Shown one piece after another: positions 1 through 9,413 of a stretch of DNA of 20,352 nt. The notes under the pieces are model-generated. The model was not told the DNA's origin. It did no database searches and saw nothing but the letters and a program-made list of their open reading frames with translations. The position numbers and the translations under genes were made by a program. The DNA comes from JAFDZV01 sp966128725. Its GTDB lineage: Bacteria > Bacteroidota > Ignavibacteria > OLB7. The first letter of the stretch is position 1. Each line of letters opens with the position of its first letter. The stretch spans positions 1 to 20,352 of the forward strand of contig CBHYLN010000093.1 of NCBI GenBank assembly GCA_966128725.1, in the 5' to 3' direction.

Positions 1-1068
1 GACATCACCGCCGCCGCGCCGGTGAAGCAACACTCCGTGGACGTGCGCCTCACCGCCGGGGCGTGGAGCGGCACCTACAGGATTGCCCCGCAGTACAAGG
101 TTGCGCAAACCGGCGACTGGGCATTGTACGAGATCAACGCCGCCGTGCTGCCGGGCCAGTTGCCGGCAACCGTGTCGATGGCGTTGGATGCCAATCTGCT
201 GACCGCCGGCAGCCCGGACACCGTCTGGATCGACGACGTTCGCCTGCAGCCTCGGGACGCTGAAGTCCGGACATACGTTGTTGATCGCGCCAGGCAACGG
301 CTGTCGGCTTCGCTGGATGAGTTCCACTTCGCGACCTACAATCAATACGATGCCTCCGGCACGCTGCTGCGCCAGCGCCAGGAAACCTCGCGCGGCGTGC
401 GCACCGTAAGCGAACGCATCGCCAACCTGCCGATGGTGAAGCGATACGACGGCACAGTGGTGTCCGCGCCGGACGGCCCGCCGGCAAGCCCACGGCGTGG
501 CGGAAGCCTTCGCACACCGGGCGCGCTGGCCGGCGAGCGCGCAACGTCGAACGGGTCGCGGATCGATCTGCTCGACGCCGAGATCAACCCCGACGGCATC
601 CGGACACGGCTGCTTGGCAACGGGCCGATGAGGCCGTTTGATCCAAGCTCGCTTACGGCGCTGCATCTGGATTCCATCGGCCTGCCGGAGATCCCGGTGG
701 CGGACAAGCTTGCGTGGATGCGCGAGCTGGCGGCCATCGAGGAGCGCGAACGCGCCGCGCGCGACTCGGCCGCCGCCGCCGATGACATCGCAACACGCGC
801 CGCGTGTAATGCCAGCGCCGAGCAGTTGCGCGCCCAGCGGGCCGCGCTGCTGGGCAGGCTGGGCCTGAACGAGACCGATTGGGCCGCGATAAAGCAACAG
901 GCGTCGGCCGCGGCAGCCGACGCGGGCGATGCGCCCGGCGATCCGGGCAGCCACCAGAAGGACGGCCGCGATACGGGCGACGAGGATGGTGGCGCGGGCG
1001 ATGGCGACGCGAAAGATGGCGGCGGTCGCGATGGCGACCGTCGTGATCGCGGCGACGGCAACAAGTAG
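1..1068 (+). CDS. C-terminal part of a large secreted Bacteroidota-type protein preceding an Rhs gene (5' end outside window)
   Basis: The frame is open from base 1 (DITAAAPVKQ...), so the start lies upstream. GTG at 22 is only an internal Val codon. The stop is TAG at 1066-1068. Residues up to about 85 look like the end of a beta-sandwich domain and finish in IDDVRLQP. They are followed by a segment containing TYVVDRARQRLSASLDE and FATYNQYDASGTLLR. I know this pattern from the C termini of large Bacteroidota proteins encoded just before YD-repeat genes, which fits the 2,664-residue Rhs gene 151 bases downstream. The last ~200 residues are an unusual extension. It holds a helical, Ala/Arg/Glu-rich stretch (about residues 225-300, possible coiled coil) and then a low-complexity tail of Asp, Gly, Lys and Arg. 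No catalytic motif is visible. The role is unknown; an accessory cell-surface protein or a partner of the Rhs protein is an inference. Confidence 0.7.
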   Translation, partial: DITAAAPVKQHSVDVRLTAGAWSGTYRIAPQYKVAQTGDWALYEINAAVLPGQLPATVSMALDANLLTAGSPDTVWIDDVRLQPRDAEVRTYVVDRARQRLSASLDEFHFATYNQYDASGTLLRQRQETSRGVRTVSERIANLPMVKRYDGTVVSAPDGPPASPRRGGSLRTPGALAGERATSNGSRIDLLDAEINPDGIRTRLLGNGPMRPFDPSSLTALHLDSIGLPEIPVADKLAWMRELAAIEERERAARDSAAAADDIATRAACNASAEQLRAQRAALLGRLGLNETDWAAIKQQASAAAADAGDAPGDPGSHQKDGRDTGDEDGGAGDGDAKDGGGRDGDRRDRGDGNK

Positions 1069-1117
1069 CCTGATGCGCCCGACGTGGGCGGCCTGCCTGT
1101 GATGGGTGGGCCAGAGC

Positions 1118-1129
1118 GGGGGGGGGGGG
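1118..1129. repeat. 12-G homopolymer upstream of RHS1
   Basis: This is an uninterrupted run of twelve G in the 151-base gap between the upstream gene (stop 1066-1068) and the RHS1 start at 1220. It ends about 90 bases before the start codon. A small hairpin follows, with CGGCGG at 1146-1151, a six-base loop and CCGCCG at 1158-1163. Poly-G tracts of this length are prone to slipped-strand mispairing and to sequencing error. I see no obvious Shine-Dalgarno before 1220 and no clear Bacteroidota promoter in the gap. Confidence 0.85.
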
Positions 1130-1219
1130 ACGCGGAGATATCGAACGGCGGGATGATCCGCCGATGCAATGGCAACATGGGCGGCCCGCGCCGCTGAACA
1201 CAGTAGACCGGTTGAACCG

Positions 1220-4200
1220 ATGAACACAGCAACTCGCATTCTTGCCGCCGGGCTGGTCGCAGCGTTTGCGCTTGTCGCGCGTCCTGCGTGTATGCACGCG
1301 CAACGCGCGGACACGGTGTCGCAGCGTGAGCCCGTTGAACCGACTGATTCAACCGCGCTGGTGCCGGCGTTCCGATACATCGAGCGATCGGACCGAACGG
1401 AGTTCTCCGTTACCGATATCAACAATCCGCCCATCACCAAGGCCCTGACACGGCTGCCCAACTTTCCGCCGAACAACTGCGCCGAACGGCAACTGCGTTC
1501 CGGACGCCTGGATGTGAAGCTGGAACGCAACGACGACTACGAATACGCCGGCACGGCGAACTTCACGGCCGCCGTGAAGTTCCGTGTGTCGCGCGTGATG
1601 ACCGGCGGCGCAACCGTTCCCTACGCGCCGGTGACGCTGACAATCGACCAGAATGGCCCGGAGCAACTGTACCATATCGATTATGCCGACAGCCTGAACA
1701 TCTACGAGCTGATCGACCATTTCGATATCAAGGTGATGCCGCCGCCTCCGGTGGCCATAACGCAGGACCTGCGCCTGGTGGCGAGTTATCACGATACCTA
1801 TGCCGTTGACGCGCACCGTATCGGTGATCCAACGGCGGCGTTGGTTGAGATACAACCCATCCGGCCGCAGGGCGGCATCAAGCGCACCAATCCCGTGTTG
1901 TTCCAATGGGACCTGGCCACAAGCTGCGTGGACACCTTCCCCAACTATCAGTTCCAGTTGCTGCGGCTGCACAACACCGATACCAGCGCCGCCTACACGC
2001 GCGCTACCGATGCGCACACCAAGGTGAAGGCCGTGGTGGACTGGAGCCAGGCCCTTACCGTGGAAACAGGCGGCAGCAAACGCGAGCTGAAGCTGACGCT
2101 GGCCGAAGGAACCGGCTATTACATCTGGCGCGTGCGGCCGATTGGCAACGTGTACGATGGCGAGCTGGCCGATGACAGGAACTGGGGTGTGTGGAGCACG
2201 TCGCCGGCCGACGGCGATGTGTTGAACTTCACCTCGCCCACCGATGCCAACCTGCCCGATTACGCCTTCTACTACCACCAGTTCGACAACGACAAGAACT
2301 GGAGCTACAGCCGCGCCTTTACCGAGGGGCTGCGCGTGGCCGAGGGAATGGTGTATGCCAATCGCAGCCTGCAGGCAGAGCAGACGCAGGTGAAGGCGCA
2401 ATCCGATGCGCATGTTCTGGTGAACCAGACCGTGTACGACAACACCGGCCGCGCGGCAGTGCAATCGCTGGCTGCTCCTGTTGACAGCGCCGACGCCGGG
2501 TACTTCGGCTACATGGACAGCCCCCTGATGGTACAGCAGGGGGCCTATCGCGCCAAACACTTCGACAACGACAACACCATCACCACGCCCACCGCGGCCG
2601 ATGCCGGCGCCGTGCAGGAATATTTCTCCTCCGCCAACGCCGATAAAACCGTTGGTGATGCCGAGGGATACCCGTTTGCGCAGGTCCGGTTCTACGGCGA
2701 CGGCACGGGGCGCGCGCTGGAGAGCGGTTCGGTTGGCAAGCAGTTGAGCATCGCCGGCAACGCCGCGGGCCGAAAGCGCTCGGCGAAGGTCTACTACTCG
2801 GGCGTTTCCAGCATGGAGCTTGTGGACATCTTCGGCGACGAGGCGCCCGCCGACACCAGCGTGTACAAGGTGCTGAGCCTGAGCCCCAACAAGGTGACCA
2901 ACGTGCAGTATTACTCCAAGGAAGGCCAGGTGATCGCAACCTGCCTGCAGGCGGAGATGCTGGACACCCTGCTGATGGGCCTTGACTACGAGCGCGGCGC
3001 CACCGGTGGGCTGCTCATCCGCGACACCATCGCCGGGCGGCGGCGGACCGGCGTCTACGAGTTCAACTCCAGCAAGCGCCTCAGCTTCACACAGCCCACG
3101 ACCGTTGAGCTGAACTACGAGATCCTCCCGGACGTGCTGGAGGAATCCGGCTGCGCCAATCTCTGCAAGACATGCGACTACGAGGTGACGCTGATTGTAC
3201 ACGATGTGGAGAAGCCGGAGAACACCGTCTCCTATCCGATCTCCATCCCGCAGGCATCGTGCACGGGCGTGGAGAAGGTGCAACGGCAGTACACGCTGAC
3301 GCTCGCGCCCGGCACCTACGTATTCGAGCGGCGGATGCGGACCAATAATCTGGATCCGCTGGCCACCGGGCAGGGGCCGCAGACCTATGCCGAGAAATAC
3401 CGCCAGGAAGTGGTGGCGCAGTACAAGGCAACCGTGTGGGGCTTCGACTCGCTGGCGAAGGTGCAGCATTTCCTGAGCGAGGGGAAGCTGGACAGCCTGT
3501 ACATCTATCTGGGCGTGAACCCGGACGTTGATACCGTGAAGGTTATCGAGGGCCAGTGCTGCCCCGTTCGTGTGCCGATCCTGCCGCCGGACTGCGGCAG
3601 CGATCCCTGCCGCGACAGCGTGCCCAACTTCGAGGCATATCTGGTTGGCAAGTGGGGCGATACGTTCGGCGGCGACAACAAAACCAGCCTGAACAAGTAC
3701 TTCCGTTCCGGCGGGGCCGACCAGTACCCAACCGGAGACAGCACGTACCCCAACGGCACCGGCGCGTTTAATGCGCTTGTGGCTAACATGCTGGCCGAAC
3801 GGGACAACGGCAATCCCGTGTACGATTGCGCCGCGCTGTTCAACTGCTGGAAGCTGCTGGTGGACAATTACCAGCACCTGGCCACTACCGACGGCAACCC
3901 CGAGCATCGCACCAAGGGCTTCAGCCTGCTGGAATCCTTCCTGGATTGCACCGGCCGCCGGCTGATTGATACGGCGCACCAGCCGTACGACGCCACACGC
4001 GGGTACCTGTTGTTCGCCTACAAGTACATCAACTATACCCCCGGCAGCAACACGAGCTGCGAAGCCTATGCGGGCTACAATGCCTCGTGGCACAACAACC
4101 CGGCCGCCACAAAGGATTGGGATTCGCTGTACGAGTGCCTGCGCGCCGGCCTGCGGTTCGGCTCCGAAAGCGACGCCGGGAGCGACCTGAAAACCGAGTG

Positions 4201-7200
4201 CGACGAGGCCGCCAACGGCGACCGCGACAAGGCCGACGATTGCGCCACGCACATGCGCGAGCGCATCGAGGGCGCGTGCAAGGCCACCTGCGATGCCGAC
4301 CGCGACATGTACATCAGCGCCATCGTGCAGGGCTACCACGACAACAACATGCAGTACACCTGGGACCAGGTGGTGTGTGTTGCCGACGCCCTGATCGACA
4401 GTTGCAAGCGGATGTGCTCGCTTACGGTAACACGCGAGAACGGCAACAGCGGCCACATCACGGGCCTGGGCGTTCAGGCGGACTTCGACCGCATGGACAC
4501 CGTGTACAACTACGAGCTGGAGATTGCCCCCAAGGGCCAGGGCGATTGCGCCAGCGGCTGGCACGGCTACTCCGGCTGGCATCGTGACTACAAGAGCATC
4601 ATCCTCAACGAACTGAATCAGCGCCTGGAACGGTTCCGCGCCGACACCGTTGGCGCGGGCGGCGGCAACTGGAACGTGAAGCGCGTGTTGCGCGAGGTGG
4701 GCATCCCGAACGATATCCTGAACACCATTACCGACTCGCTGGTGTTCGTGCAGCCCGGCGATGATGGGCGGTTCCAGGCCGAGGGCGGGGACCTGTGCGA
4801 GCTGTGGTACCGGGTGGACCCGCAGTATCTGGGAACGCCGATCAACCCGCATCCGCTGGTGGCGCACCTGAACAACATGCTCGACGATCTGTGGGGGTTC
4901 GAGGTGGACCCCGCCGACGCCCAGCACGACTACCAGTACAAGCGCGTCTCGCATCTGATGAACGCACGCCACTACGGCGGCGACGATGATCAACTGCCCG
5001 CCGACTTCGTGGCGCTGCGCGATGATTATCTGGGGGCGGCCTTCGAGAACGTGAACGGCTCGGCCGATCCGCGCGTCCTTGGCGACTTCCTGACGTACAA
5101 CAACTCCATGAACGCCTGGGCATTCCAGTTCGGCCCAACCGATCCGTACCACATGGCCTATGTGGACCTGAAGTTCGAGCTGGCCGGCCACACCACCAAC
5201 CGCGTGCGCACCGTGCTGATTGGCGTGTGCGCTCCGGTGAACCCGGTCGCCAACAACTACGATTGTACCGACTCGCTGGACTACGTGTCCACCTCGCAGT
5301 ACACCGTGGTTGGCTGCAACACGGCGCCCGAGCAGTACGGCGATTTCTACTTCGATCATCATCCGGCGAACTTCTACCAGGGCTTCTTCAGCGCGCCGTA
5401 TACCTCGCGTATCGGGCGGTTCGAGGAAACCAGCGATCACTACCTGGTCTACAAGCGCTACATGCGCGTGGTGGACGCAACGCCAACCTCGCCGGCCACC
5501 GTTGCGTTCGATTACCTTACGCCCGATTCGGTTCGCCTGTGCAACGTGCGGTTCTTCATCGATCGCTCCAAGCGTATCTGCACGGATATCTGCGAGACCG
5601 CCGACTGCCCGGCCATCTGTTTCCGGTGGGTGAAGCCCAGCACCGAGATCGGCATCGCCGACACCATCCGGCCCGAGACCTGCCGCGAGACCGTGGTGCG
5701 CAAGATCTCCGAATCGCTGAACCGGCAGGTGAGCGAGTGCGCCGAATCCAAGGTGCTGGCCGTGAAGGAGAAGTACATCCAGCGCTGCGCCGACCCCATG
5801 AACGTGCGCGATCTGTTCGTGGTGAACTATCAGCAGGATTATTATCACTTCACCCTGTATTACTACGACCGTGCCGGCAACCTTGTGCGCACGGTGGCGC
5901 CCAAGGGCACGCAGCAGGGGTGGCCCAATCGCCTTGTGCATCCGCCGCACAACTACCTGAGCAAATACGAGTACAACTCCTTTGGCCAGCCCACGTGGCA
6001 GAACACGCCGGACGAGGGTGACGTCCGGTACTGGTACGATACCAAGGGGCGCATCCGATTCGTGATGTCCGCGCAACAGGCGCTTGCCGGCGCCTACACC
6101 TACGTGAAGTACGATCAGCTTGGCCGCGTTATCGAAACCGGGCGTGGCAGCGGCGCCAACCAGCCGGGCATGATGGATCTCAACGTGGACAACCCGGCCT
6201 TCCCGGCCGGCGGCAGCGAACGCACGCGCATGGTGTATTCGTCGCCCGCGCCCACCATGGGATATCTGGACGGCAGCCCGCAGCACAACCTGCAGAACAA
6301 TCTGAGCTACACGTTTACCGACGACGGCGCCAAAACGTATTTCAGCTACGATGTACACGGCAACATCGAGTGGGTGGCCCAGGAGATACCGGGATTCCAT
6401 GAAGTGGGCTCGGGCACGGCCATGCGCAAGAACTACACCCGGTACACCTACGATCTGATCAGCGGCAACGTAAACCGGGTGGATTACAACGAGGGGCGCG
6501 TGGACCAGTTCCACCATCGCTTTGCATACGATGCCGACAACCGATTGGTAAAGGTGGAGACCTCGCGCGACGGCCAGATCTGGGATCGCGATGCAGGGTA
6601 TGCCTATAACGCGTTGGGAGCGTTGCGCCGCCTGGAACTAGGCGAGGACAAGGTGCAGGGGCTGGACTACGTGTACACCCCGCAGGGCTGGCTGAAGGCC
6701 ATCAACCATGTGACGCTGGACTCCGCGAAGGATCCCGGCGCCGACGCGCCCACCGTGAACCGCTACCCGGCCGACTCGTTCGCGCTGGAGCTGCGATACT
6801 TCGAGGGCGATTTCAAGCACACCGGATCGCAGTACAACGCCACCGCGCCAACAGCGCGGGCCAGCACGCCGTTGTTCGACGGCACCGTCACCAGCGCGGC
6901 CACACACATCGGCTATACCAGCCCGCCCAACTCGATGTTCTACGAGGGGCTGGCCGGCGAAACCTACCGGTACGACCGTCTGGGCCGTATCGACACCAGC
7001 CGGTTCTTCGCCTACGACAAGGCCAACGCCACGTGGCTGGCCACCGACGAGTACCTGACATCGTATCGCTACGATGCCAACGGCAACATCGATTCGCTGC
7101 ATCGCAACGCCTATCCGGTGGCCGGCACGCCCCTGATGGACAAGCAGCATTACAACTATCAGGCCAGCACCAACAAGCTGACGCAGATCGCGGAGGACCC

Positions 7201-9214
7201 CGCCGCCACGCCCGGGCGGTACCCGCTGGATATCGACGGCCAGGGCGCCAACAACTACACCTACGATGCCGACGGCAATACCACGGCCCAGGTGTCGAAC
7301 AACGCGCCGACTATCACCTGGGACAACAACGGGCGCGTGAAAAGCTACACGCAGAACATGGGGCCGCTGGGATCGATCGTGCATACCTGGCTATACGACG
7401 CCAACGGCGATCGCATAAAGAAGACGACATCCACGCCGATGCCCGCCGGAGGATCGGCGATCGTGAACACGTATTACGTGCGCGATGCCGCCGGTGTGGT
7501 GATGGCCATCTACACGGAGAACTGCACCGTGACGCCGATCGTGCCCATTGGCCCGGACACCGATCTGGACGGATTCCCCGATGCCGTGGACAACTGCCCC
7601 ACGGTGGCCAATACCATCCAGAGCGATATCGACCACGACGGCATCGGCGACGACTGCGATACCGACATCGATGCCGACGGGTTCTACAACACCGTGGACA
7701 ACTGCCCCTACGTGGCCAACCCGACGCAGGACCCGGTGGCCTGCCTGGGTGATGCCGACGGTGACGGCATCCTGGACGCCGCCGACGCGTGCCCCGTTGT
7801 GGTGAACGCGCCCAACGGGCCGGACGCCAACAACAACGGCATCCCGGATATCTGCGACCCGGCGTTCGTGCGCAACTACGTTGGCGGCGTGCATACCGAT
7901 TGCGCGATGCGCCTGGCCGAGCTGCCCATCTACGGCCTGGGCCGTGTGGGGAGCTGCCTGCCGGATATTCCGCTTACCGACACGGTGCCCACGCTGATAT
8001 TCACGCGGAAGCTGTGGCAGAAGCAATACGAGCTGAAGGACAATCTGGGCAACGAGCGCGTGGTGATCAGCGACGCCAAGCTGGCCAAGCTTTCCAACGC
8101 CGGCGTGCCGGAACTGTTCCACGCCGACGTGCGCGATTACAACAACTATTATCCCTTCGGGATGGAGCAGCCCGGGCGCAGCCTGGCCGGCGCCCCCAGC
8201 CGGTACGGCTACAACGGCATGGAATGCGACGGCATGGATAACAGCGCCTACAATACCTTCTTCCGCGAGTACGATGCCCGCGTGGGGCGCTGGTGGGCAA
8301 CCGACCCCAAGACCCACGCATGGGAATCACCCTACGCCGCGATGGCGAACAACCCGGTGATGTACACCGATGCGCTTGGGGCGGAGCCGGGCGAACAAAA
8401 GCATGACAAGGGAGGGAAAAAGGGGGCGGAGAAGGATCGTCGCAGAAGCGATAACTCGAAGAGTTCAAAAAGTAATGGGCCGACCTTGGTTACCCCGCCA
8501 CTGTTGACAACAGAACAGCTTCGTTCATACTACCGAACGCCCGCGCTTGTTCAGGACGCGCTAAAGTTTCCAATGGGGTTTGGCCCGGTCGATAACCCTC
8601 AGGACGTCAAGATCGATGGAGTCTGGAGTTATCTGTATTGGCTGCTGGTCAATAACCGATATAGTGATCTCGCTCCGCTAATGCCTCCTTTGGTGGCAAA
8701 CACGACGGCGCACATTATCATTGGCACGATGGACGATTTTCACGTTGCGTATACGACTATTGCAAATCGTGGCGATGGCTACCATCTGGGTAATACAAAG
8801 AAAGCAACGCCAAGCGAACAGGCGTCGGCATTCTTAAGTGTCGGTCTCACACTAATTCCGATGGAGAAGTTGACGGAATTGGGAGCTGAAGTGGTATTTC
8901 GGATCGCGAGACGAGAGGGTGGAATGATGCTTTATCAAGGAAAGACATTTATGACAAAGTTTGCTGCCGGTTGCAAGGAGGGTGATTGGATGCTCAGGAT
9001 GGCAGATTGGACGTGGGAGAAGAACGAGCAACTCCTACTTGATATAATGGAGGAAGGGAAGCCGATTTTCGACTCATACCACAATGGCTTGACTGGGGTG
9101 CAGCTGGAAGCCCAGGGTAATCTGCTAAAGGAGCGGATAATTCTTGAACAGCATGGATGGACATACAGCAAACTGACAAGATCGTATCATCCACCGGTAC
9201 GAAAAGTGAAATAG
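1220..9214 (+). CDS. RHS1: giant secreted Rhs/YD-repeat protein with variable C-terminal tip
   Basis: The protein is 2,664 residues. ATG 1220 is preferred over in-frame ATG 1169 because a signal peptide begins right there (residues 1-27, hydrophobic core LAAGLVAAFALVA, cleavage after HA before Gln28). Residues ~225-1550 resemble the conserved N-terminal half of Bacteroidota YD-repeat proteins, with QFQLLRL, DKNWSYSRAFTEG, FGDEAPADTSVYKV and the Cys-rich CKTCDYEVTLIVHD. YD-type repeats occupy ~1583-2085 (YEYNSFGQ, YRYDANGN, YTYDADGNT, WLYDANGD). Thrombospondin type 3 repeats are inserted at ~2113-2213. The Rhs-associated core is ~2270-2387, with YELKDNLGNERVV, YYPFGMEQPGRS, GRWWATDP and NNPVMYTDALG. 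The remaining ~277 residues are a lower-GC variable tip. The Rhs shell is known to encapsulate and display toxin tips; delivery here is inferred. No T6SS PAAR/VgrG-like N terminus and no obvious T9SS C-terminal domain is seen. Confidence 0.9.
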   Translation: MNTATRILAAGLVAAFALVARPACMHAQRADTVSQREPVEPTDSTALVPAFRYIERSDRTEFSVTDINNPPITKALTRLPNFPPNNCAERQLRSGRLDVKLERNDDYEYAGTANFTAAVKFRVSRVMTGGATVPYAPVTLTIDQNGPEQLYHIDYADSLNIYELIDHFDIKVMPPPPVAITQDLRLVASYHDTYAVDAHRIGDPTAALVEIQPIRPQGGIKRTNPVLFQWDLATSCVDTFPNYQFQLLRLHNTDTSAAYTRATDAHTKVKAVVDWSQALTVETGGSKRELKLTLAEGTGYYIWRVRPIGNVYDGELADDRNWGVWSTSPADGDVLNFTSPTDANLPDYAFYYHQFDNDKNWSYSRAFTEGLRVAEGMVYANRSLQAEQTQVKAQSDAHVLVNQTVYDNTGRAAVQSLAAPVDSADAGYFGYMDSPLMVQQGAYRAKHFDNDNTITTPTAADAGAVQEYFSSANADKTVGDAEGYPFAQVRFYGDGTGRALESGSVGKQLSIAGNAAGRKRSAKVYYSGVSSMELVDIFGDEAPADTSVYKVLSLSPNKVTNVQYYSKEGQVIATCLQAEMLDTLLMGLDYERGATGGLLIRDTIAGRRRTGVYEFNSSKRLSFTQPTTVELNYEILPDVLEESGCANLCKTCDYEVTLIVHDVEKPENTVSYPISIPQASCTGVEKVQRQYTLTLAPGTYVFERRMRTNNLDPLATGQGPQTYAEKYRQEVVAQYKATVWGFDSLAKVQHFLSEGKLDSLYIYLGVNPDVDTVKVIEGQCCPVRVPILPPDCGSDPCRDSVPNFEAYLVGKWGDTFGGDNKTSLNKYFRSGGADQYPTGDSTYPNGTGAFNALVANMLAERDNGNPVYDCAALFNCWKLLVDNYQHLATTDGNPEHRTKGFSLLESFLDCTGRRLIDTAHQPYDATRGYLLFAYKYINYTPGSNTSCEAYAGYNASWHNNPAATKDWDSLYECLRAGLRFGSESDAGSDLKTECDEAANGDRDKADDCATHMRERIEGACKATCDADRDMYISAIVQGYHDNNMQYTWDQVVCVADALIDSCKRMCSLTVTRENGNSGHITGLGVQADFDRMDTVYNYELEIAPKGQGDCASGWHGYSGWHRDYKSIILNELNQRLERFRADTVGAGGGNWNVKRVLREVGIPNDILNTITDSLVFVQPGDDGRFQAEGGDLCELWYRVDPQYLGTPINPHPLVAHLNNMLDDLWGFEVDPADAQHDYQYKRVSHLMNARHYGGDDDQLPADFVALRDDYLGAAFENVNGSADPRVLGDFLTYNNSMNAWAFQFGPTDPYHMAYVDLKFELAGHTTNRVRTVLIGVCAPVNPVANNYDCTDSLDYVSTSQYTVVGCNTAPEQYGDFYFDHHPANFYQGFFSAPYTSRIGRFEETSDHYLVYKRYMRVVDATPTSPATVAFDYLTPDSVRLCNVRFFIDRSKRICTDICETADCPAICFRWVKPSTEIGIADTIRPETCRETVVRKISESLNRQVSECAESKVLAVKEKYIQRCADPMNVRDLFVVNYQQDYYHFTLYYYDRAGNLVRTVAPKGTQQGWPNRLVHPPHNYLSKYEYNSFGQPTWQNTPDEGDVRYWYDTKGRIRFVMSAQQALAGAYTYVKYDQLGRVIETGRGSGANQPGMMDLNVDNPAFPAGGSERTRMVYSSPAPTMGYLDGSPQHNLQNNLSYTFTDDGAKTYFSYDVHGNIEWVAQEIPGFHEVGSGTAMRKNYTRYTYDLISGNVNRVDYNEGRVDQFHHRFAYDADNRLVKVETSRDGQIWDRDAGYAYNALGALRRLELGEDKVQGLDYVYTPQGWLKAINHVTLDSAKDPGADAPTVNRYPADSFALELRYFEGDFKHTGSQYNATAPTARASTPLFDGTVTSAATHIGYTSPPNSMFYEGLAGETYRYDRLGRIDTSRFFAYDKANATWLATDEYLTSYRYDANGNIDSLHRNAYPVAGTPLMDKQHYNYQASTNKLTQIAEDPAATPGRYPLDIDGQGANNYTYDADGNTTAQVSNNAPTITWDNNGRVKSYTQNMGPLGSIVHTWLYDANGDRIKKTTSTPMPAGGSAIVNTYYVRDAAGVVMAIYTENCTVTPIVPIGPDTDLDGFPDAVDNCPTVANTIQSDIDHDGIGDDCDTDIDADGFYNTVDNCPYVANPTQDPVACLGDADGDGILDAADACPVVVNAPNGPDANNNGIPDICDPAFVRNYVGGVHTDCAMRLAELPIYGLGRVGSCLPDIPLTDTVPTLIFTRKLWQKQYELKDNLGNERVVISDAKLAKLSNAGVPELFHADVRDYNNYYPFGMEQPGRSLAGAPSRYGYNGMECDGMDNSAYNTFFREYDARVGRWWATDPKTHAWESPYAAMANNPVMYTDALGAEPGEQKHDKGGKKGAEKDRRRSDNSKSSKSNGPTLVTPPLLTTEQLRSYYRTPALVQDALKFPMGFGPVDNPQDVKIDGVWSYLYWLLVNNRYSDLAPLMPPLVANTTAHIIIGTMDDFHVAYTTIANRGDGYHLGNTKKATPSEQASAFLSVGLTLIPMEKLTELGAEVVFRIARREGGMMLYQGKTFMTKFAAGCKEGDWMLRMADWTWEKNEQLLLDIMEEGKPIFDSYHNGLTGVQLEAQGNLLKERIILEQHGWTYSKLTRSYHPPVRKVK
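7556..7861 (+). repeat. Thrombospondin type 3 (calcium-binding) repeats inside RHS1
   Basis: About 100 residues contain three Asp-rich units: DTDLDGFPDAVDNCP, then a DxDHDGIGDDCD / DIDADGFYNTVDNCP stretch, then DADGDGILDAADACP, ending in NNNGIPDICDP. This is the TSP3 signature, in which Asp side chains bind calcium and paired Cys stabilise the loops. It sits between the last YD strand (TYYVRDAAGVVMAIY) and the Rhs-associated core (YELKDNLGNERVV). In the Bacteroidota relatives I recall, this join is short, so the block looks like an insertion. TSP3 arrays are common in secreted Bacteroidota proteins, usually as linkers. Bound calcium could stiffen or gate the shell at this point, which is inference. 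Confidence 0.9.
8381..9211 (+). other. Variable C-terminal tip of RHS1, putative polymorphic toxin of unidentified class
   Basis: Directly after the core motif NNPVMYTDALG the protein changes to a Lys/Ser-rich linker and then ~250 residues unlike the shell. GC drops with it: 42/60 at 8281-8340 against 31/60 at 8641-8700 and 27/60 at 8941-9000. A middle segment has HIIIGTMDDFHVAYTT and GDGYHLGNTKKATPSEQ. The end has ADWTWEKNEQLLLDIMEEGK, PIFDSYHNG, LLKERIILEQHGWTYSK and SYHPP. A terminal W-KN / GKPI-D / ER--L--GW-Y pattern seems familiar from the ends of other Rhs and polymorphic toxins, but I cannot name a family or a catalytic set. The canonical DPxGL cleavage motif is replaced by DALGA. Position, composition and fusion make toxin the best guess; a non-toxic adhesive tip is possible. 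Confidence 0.55.
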
Positions 9215-9274
9215 GGCGACGCTGTATGCGACGATCCTTGAAACGGAATGCCGCGCCCCATGCCGACAAACACA

Positions 9275-9297
9275 CTCGCGGAGTACAACTCCGCGAG
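9275..9297. terminator. Perfect hairpin after RHS1, candidate bidirectional terminator
   Basis: CTCGCGGAGT (9275-9284), a three-base loop ACA and ACTCCGCGAG (9288-9297) form a perfect 10-bp stem. It lies 60 bases after the RHS1 stop and between two convergent genes (RHS1 + and the Cys-rich gene -), where a two-way terminator is expected. No T run follows on either strand, so this is a structural call only. A 12-base palindrome, GTTCCCGGGAAC, lies at 9317-9328. Confidence 0.5.
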
Positions 9298-9367
9298 AAC
9301 ACACACGCGGAGCGTGGTTCCCGGGAACATGCACATCTCCCAACCCGGCGCGTGGCCCATACCCACG

Positions 9368-9390
9368 GTGCCGTGGCGTCCGCACGGCAC
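9368..9390 (-). terminator. Hairpin downstream of the 9414-9812 gene
   Basis: GTGCCGTG (9368-9375), a seven-base loop and CACGGCAC (9383-9390) form a perfect 8-bp stem 23 bases beyond the stop codon of the minus-strand gene. No U tract is present, so efficiency cannot be judged. Confidence 0.4.
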
Positions 9391-9413
9391 CAGGAGCATA
9401 CATCAGCCCGGCA

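Noticed and set aside
1169..1219. In-frame ATG 1169 as the RHS1 start
   Set aside because: It would put 17 extra residues before a complete signal peptide that begins with Met at 1220, and it has no better ribosome binding site.
342..1352. Minus-strand open frame of 336 codons opposite the first gene
   Set aside because: Pro/Ser/Arg-rich shadow translation; the plus-strand frame has recognisable Bacteroidota motifs.
1349..6517. Very long open frame on the minus strand (about 1,700 codons) opposite RHS1
   Set aside because: The high-GC codon bias of RHS1 suppresses stops in this antisense frame. The translation is Val/His/Gly-rich with no domain, and RHS1 is clearly the real gene.
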